From Caldifarciminota bacterium 4484_100 (GTDB lineage: Bacteria > Hydrothermota > Tepidihabitantia > SM23-42): DNA of 7,176 nucleotides. Of this stretch, positions 5,373-7,176 are shown in pieces (the stretch's first letter is position 1; every line of letters begins with the position of its first letter). Made by a program: the position numbers and the translations under genes. The DNA is taken from positions 1 to 7,176 of the forward strand of contig MUKB01000071.1 in assembly GCA_002049785.1 (NCBI GenBank), given 5' to 3'. The notes under the pieces are model-generated. The model worked only from the letters and a program-made list of their open reading frames with translations, was not told the DNA's origin and ran no database searches.

Positions 5373-6170
5373 ATGTTCCTATTTCTGTTGTTGTCTTTTC
5401 TCGTTTCCTCTGATGTTGTTTATGTTGCAGAGTTAGACGGAGTAATCAGCCCAGCCAGCAGTTCTTATCTTCTTCGAAGTATTGAAATTGCTGAGCAGAA
5501 TCGAGCAGAGTGTTTAATCATAAAGATTGATACACCAGGTGGGCTTGATGAATCGATGCGCGAGATTACGAAAAGGCTTCTTAATGCCCGAATTCCGGTT
5601 GTTGTCTATGTGGCTCCAAGTGGAGCCCGTGCTGCTTCGGCCGGAGTTTTTATTCTCTATGCCAGTCATATTGCGGCAATGGCACCGGGAACAAATGTCG
5701 GGGCGGCCCATCCGGTTTCGATGGGGCAGGAGAAGATGGATAGCGTGATGATTGAAAAAGTCACCAATGATGCGGTTGCTTATCTGAAAGCCTTGGCAAA
5801 GACACGCGGTAGAAATTTAAAATGGGCTGAAGAGGCGGTCAGAAAGAGTGCATCCGTTGATGCCCAGACCGCCCGGCGCCTTGGCATATGCGATGTTGTC
5901 GCCAGAGATGAAAATCGGCTGTTGGAGAAATTGGATGGCAGAACGGTTAACATTGATGAGAGAAAGGTTGTTCTTCATACTAGGGCTGCACCAGTTAAAA
6001 AGATCAAAATGACCCTGCGAGAAAGATTATTACTTCTTCTGACAAATCCGAATATCGCTTATATCCTTTTACTCTTGGGGATTTATGGACTATTCTTTGA
6101 ACTTCAAAACCCGGGCTCAATCTTCCCCGGGTGTGATATCGTTGATTCTTGGTTCATTGATATTATTTGA
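5373..6170 (+). CDS. nfeD: NfeD-family membrane serine protease, N-terminal part (frameshifted)
   Basis: This is the ClpP/SppA-like protease half of a long NfeD protein, a family thought to act with stomatin/SPFH proteins in membrane quality control. A short hydrophobic N-terminus without basic residues (1-12) leads into the periplasmic protease domain. Visible are IDTPGGLDESM (52-62), the nucleophile Ser89 in ARAASAG, GTNVGAAHPV (106-115) and the probable general base Lys139 in YLKALA, by comparison with archaeal PH1510. A membrane segment at about 228-243 leads to ELQNPGSIFPG (243-253). Homologues continue with several more membrane helices, but here the frame changes after Gly253, and 12 unrelated residues run to TGA at 6168-6170. 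The correct continuation lies in the +1 frame (see 6211-6483). The ATG at 5373 lies directly behind a probable promoter. The protease domain itself looks intact. Confidence 0.85.
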   Translation: MFLFLLLSFLVSSDVVYVAELDGVISPASSSYLLRSIEIAEQNRAECLIIKIDTPGGLDESMREITKRLLNARIPVVVYVAPSGARAASAGVFILYASHIAAMAPGTNVGAAHPVSMGQEKMDSVMIEKVTNDAVAYLKALAKTRGRNLKWAEEAVRKSASVDAQTARRLGICDVVARDENRLLEKLDGRTVNIDERKVVLHTRAAPVKKIKMTLRERLLLLLTNPNIAYILLLLGIYGLFFELQNPGSIFPGCDIVDSWFIDII

Positions 6171-6200
6171 AAGTGATGTTCCCTATTTAAGGGTATCCTG

Positions 6201-6208
6201 GGAGGTGA
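6201..6208 (+). promoter_or_regulatory. Internal Shine-Dalgarno that could start the NfeD C-terminal fragment
   Basis: GGAGGTGA lies 5 bases (measured from GGAGG) before the ATG at 6211, in the frame of the NfeD OB-fold domain and 31 bases after the stop of the N-terminal part. It arises within codons for Trp-Glu-Val, so it may be a coincidence, but its strength favours translation from 6211. Confidence 0.5.
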
Positions 6209-6210
6209 TT

Positions 6211-6483
6211 ATGATTGTTGTAATTATCGTTGTTGGATTCGTCGTCTTTCTGCTGACCCTGGGAATCCGTGCACAATTTAGAAGAAAGGTTTCAGGTCGG
6301 GAAGGGTTGATTGGAGAGTTTGGAACAGCAAAGACGACAATCGGTCCGAAGGGAGGTACGGTCTTTGTCCGTGGGGAATTCTGGAATGCGGTCAGCGATA
6401 AGAAAATAAAGAAAGACGAACGTATTGTGGTGGTGGGTGTTGAGAAGATGGTTTTGAAGGTGGAATCGGCACCAACAGAGTAG
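6211..6483 (+). CDS. NfeD C-terminal fragment: one membrane helix plus OB-fold domain
   Basis: The NfeD C-terminal half is found in the +1 frame relative to the protease part. From ATG 6211 it encodes 90 residues: a hydrophobic helix (about 1-19), a basic stretch QFRRK, then the OB-fold domain with REGLIGEFGTAKTTIGPKGG, VFVRGEFWNAVSD and ERIVVVGVEKMVLKVE. The blocks match the end of long NfeD proteins and resemble stand-alone short NfeD. The same frame is open further upstream (ATG at 6085), and from about 6133 it encodes VISLILGSLILF, which belongs to the last membrane region of the full-length protein. I chose 6211 because of its Shine-Dalgarno sequence. Together with 5373-6170 this is probably one disrupted gene rather than two original ones. 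The barrel gene starts 10 bases after the stop. Confidence 0.7.
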   Translation: MIVVIIVVGFVVFLLTLGIRAQFRRKVSGREGLIGEFGTAKTTIGPKGGTVFVRGEFWNAVSDKKIKKDERIVVVGVEKMVLKVESAPTE

Positions 6484-6493
6484 TTTTTAGAGA

Positions 6494-7176
6494 ATGTTAA
6501 TATTCCTCTTTACGGTATTTGAATCTTTTCTATTTCCGCCATCATTTTTTTGGGAATCCCGATTCAATCCTGCAAACCTTGTCGAAAAGAGGATCTCAGC
6601 GACATTCAATATAGAAAATAAGTTCAGTATCCCGGGTCTCAATAAATATAACCTATTTCTCCAGTTGAACAATTTTGGATTCACCGTGGTCAGCTTTGGT
6701 AACGAATTTTATCGTGAGAATCTACTCGGTCTGGGACTGGGATTTGAAGCAATTAAAGGGTTTCATCTTGGATTGGATATTTCACTATTAAATTACTGGA
6801 TTGAAAATGGGAATAGTGAATACAGCTACACCCTGAAGGTTGGCAGCAGTTATGGCAAGGGGTCGTTTAAGAGCTCATTGTGGTTTACCAATCTTAACTT
6901 TCCAAAATTTTCTGAGATTGACTGTCTACCCCTGGGATATGAACTCTTCACCTATTACCAGGGTAATGAGCAGCTGTCTTTCTATTTTTCAGTACGCGGG
7001 TTAGAAATAAATTTCCCTTTTTTTAACTTCGGACTCGATTTCCATCCTTATCAAATCGTAAAATTTATTCTGGGTGTAAATACTGAACCATTGAAACCAG
7101 AATATGGGATGGCGATTCAATTGGGGAGATTGGAACTCAGCTATTCCGGTAGTAATCATCGTCAATTAGGTCTTAC
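6494..7176 (+). CDS. Probable outer-membrane beta-barrel protein (partial, runs off the window)
   Basis: An open frame from ATG 6494 continues to the window edge, giving 227 codons. The N-terminus (MLIFLFTVFESFLFPPSFF) is hydrophobic and could be a signal peptide, though it lacks basic residues. Next comes a RFNPANL motif (23-29), often seen at the start of PorV/UPF0164-like barrels. The rest alternates polar and hydrophobic residues in short strands separated by turns (for example NLLGLGLGFEAIKGFHLGLD, then SYTLKVGSS, SSLWFTNLNF and GMAIQLGRLELSYSGSNH). The last stretch resembles the usual ending of such barrels, so little should be missing. It lies 10 bases after the NfeD fragment and probably shares its transcript. 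There is no clear Shine-Dalgarno sequence. Fold class is inferred from the pattern; function is unknown. Confidence 0.75.
   Translation, partial: MLIFLFTVFESFLFPPSFFWESRFNPANLVEKRISATFNIENKFSIPGLNKYNLFLQLNNFGFTVVSFGNEFYRENLLGLGLGFEAIKGFHLGLDISLLNYWIENGNSEYSYTLKVGSSYGKGSFKSSLWFTNLNFPKFSEIDCLPLGYELFTYYQGNEQLSFYFSVRGLEINFPFFNFGLDFHPYQIVKFILGVNTEPLKPEYGMAIQLGRLELSYSGSNHRQLGL

Noticed and set aside
6123..6135. Programmed +1 frameshifting at TTCCCCGGGT in nfeD.
   Set aside because: No stop or rare-codon pause sits at the site and about 50 family residues are also missing, so a deletion or assembly error is more likely.
6487..6684. A 65-codon minus-strand frame.
   Set aside because: It is a shadow of the beta-barrel gene, which has the longer open frame and a coherent strand pattern.

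Overview
The window looks like a chromosomal piece of a Gram-negative-type bacterium with moderate to low GC. It carries the housekeeping genes era and miaA, a prepilin peptidase gene, an NfeD-family membrane protease gene and the start of a probable outer-membrane beta-barrel gene. The mixture (bacterial Era and MiaA, an adenosine-specific-kinase/DUF355 gene common in archaea and thermophiles, and a PorV-like barrel) reminds me of little-studied candidate phyla such as WOR-3. That assignment is inference. Four of the nine main coding starts are GTG or TTG.

Layout. The 3' tail of an unknown gene (1-108) is followed by a short gap with a weak hairpin and a consensus promoter (203-230). A plus-strand cluster follows: a polytopic membrane protein of unknown function (258-1472), era (1511-2377) and a DUF355 gene (2392-2880). 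It meets a minus-strand operon tail to tail, the two stop codons overlapping by 4 bases. In transcription order that operon is a HepT-like helical protein (4986-4567), a prepilin peptidase (4563-3796) and miaA (3785-2877). Just upstream of it, also on the minus strand, is a self-contained 34-codon gene (5176-5072) encoding an extremely lysine-rich hexad-repeat peptide, with its own promoter, strong Shine-Dalgarno sequence and 15-bp terminator hairpin. Divergent from it, on the plus strand, lie an nfeD-type gene broken by a frameshift (5373-6483) and a beta-barrel gene that runs off the window (6494-7176).

Main observations. (1) The small Lys-rich gene is probably easy to miss in automatic annotation but has a complete expression cassette. 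(2) Four promoters share one architecture, TTGACA with a 16-bp spacer and a TATAAT-like -10 box. (3) At two of them the start codon lies 5 bases after the -10 box, so those mRNAs should be leaderless. (4) The HepT-like protein has lost the RX4HXY RNase motif and has no nucleotidyltransferase partner beside it. (5) The nfeD gene has a +1 frame change exactly where about 50 residues (a transmembrane hairpin) seem to be missing, and an internal Shine-Dalgarno/ATG could still produce the C-terminal domain alone.

All function calls rest on motif recognition by eye; no database search or structure prediction was run.
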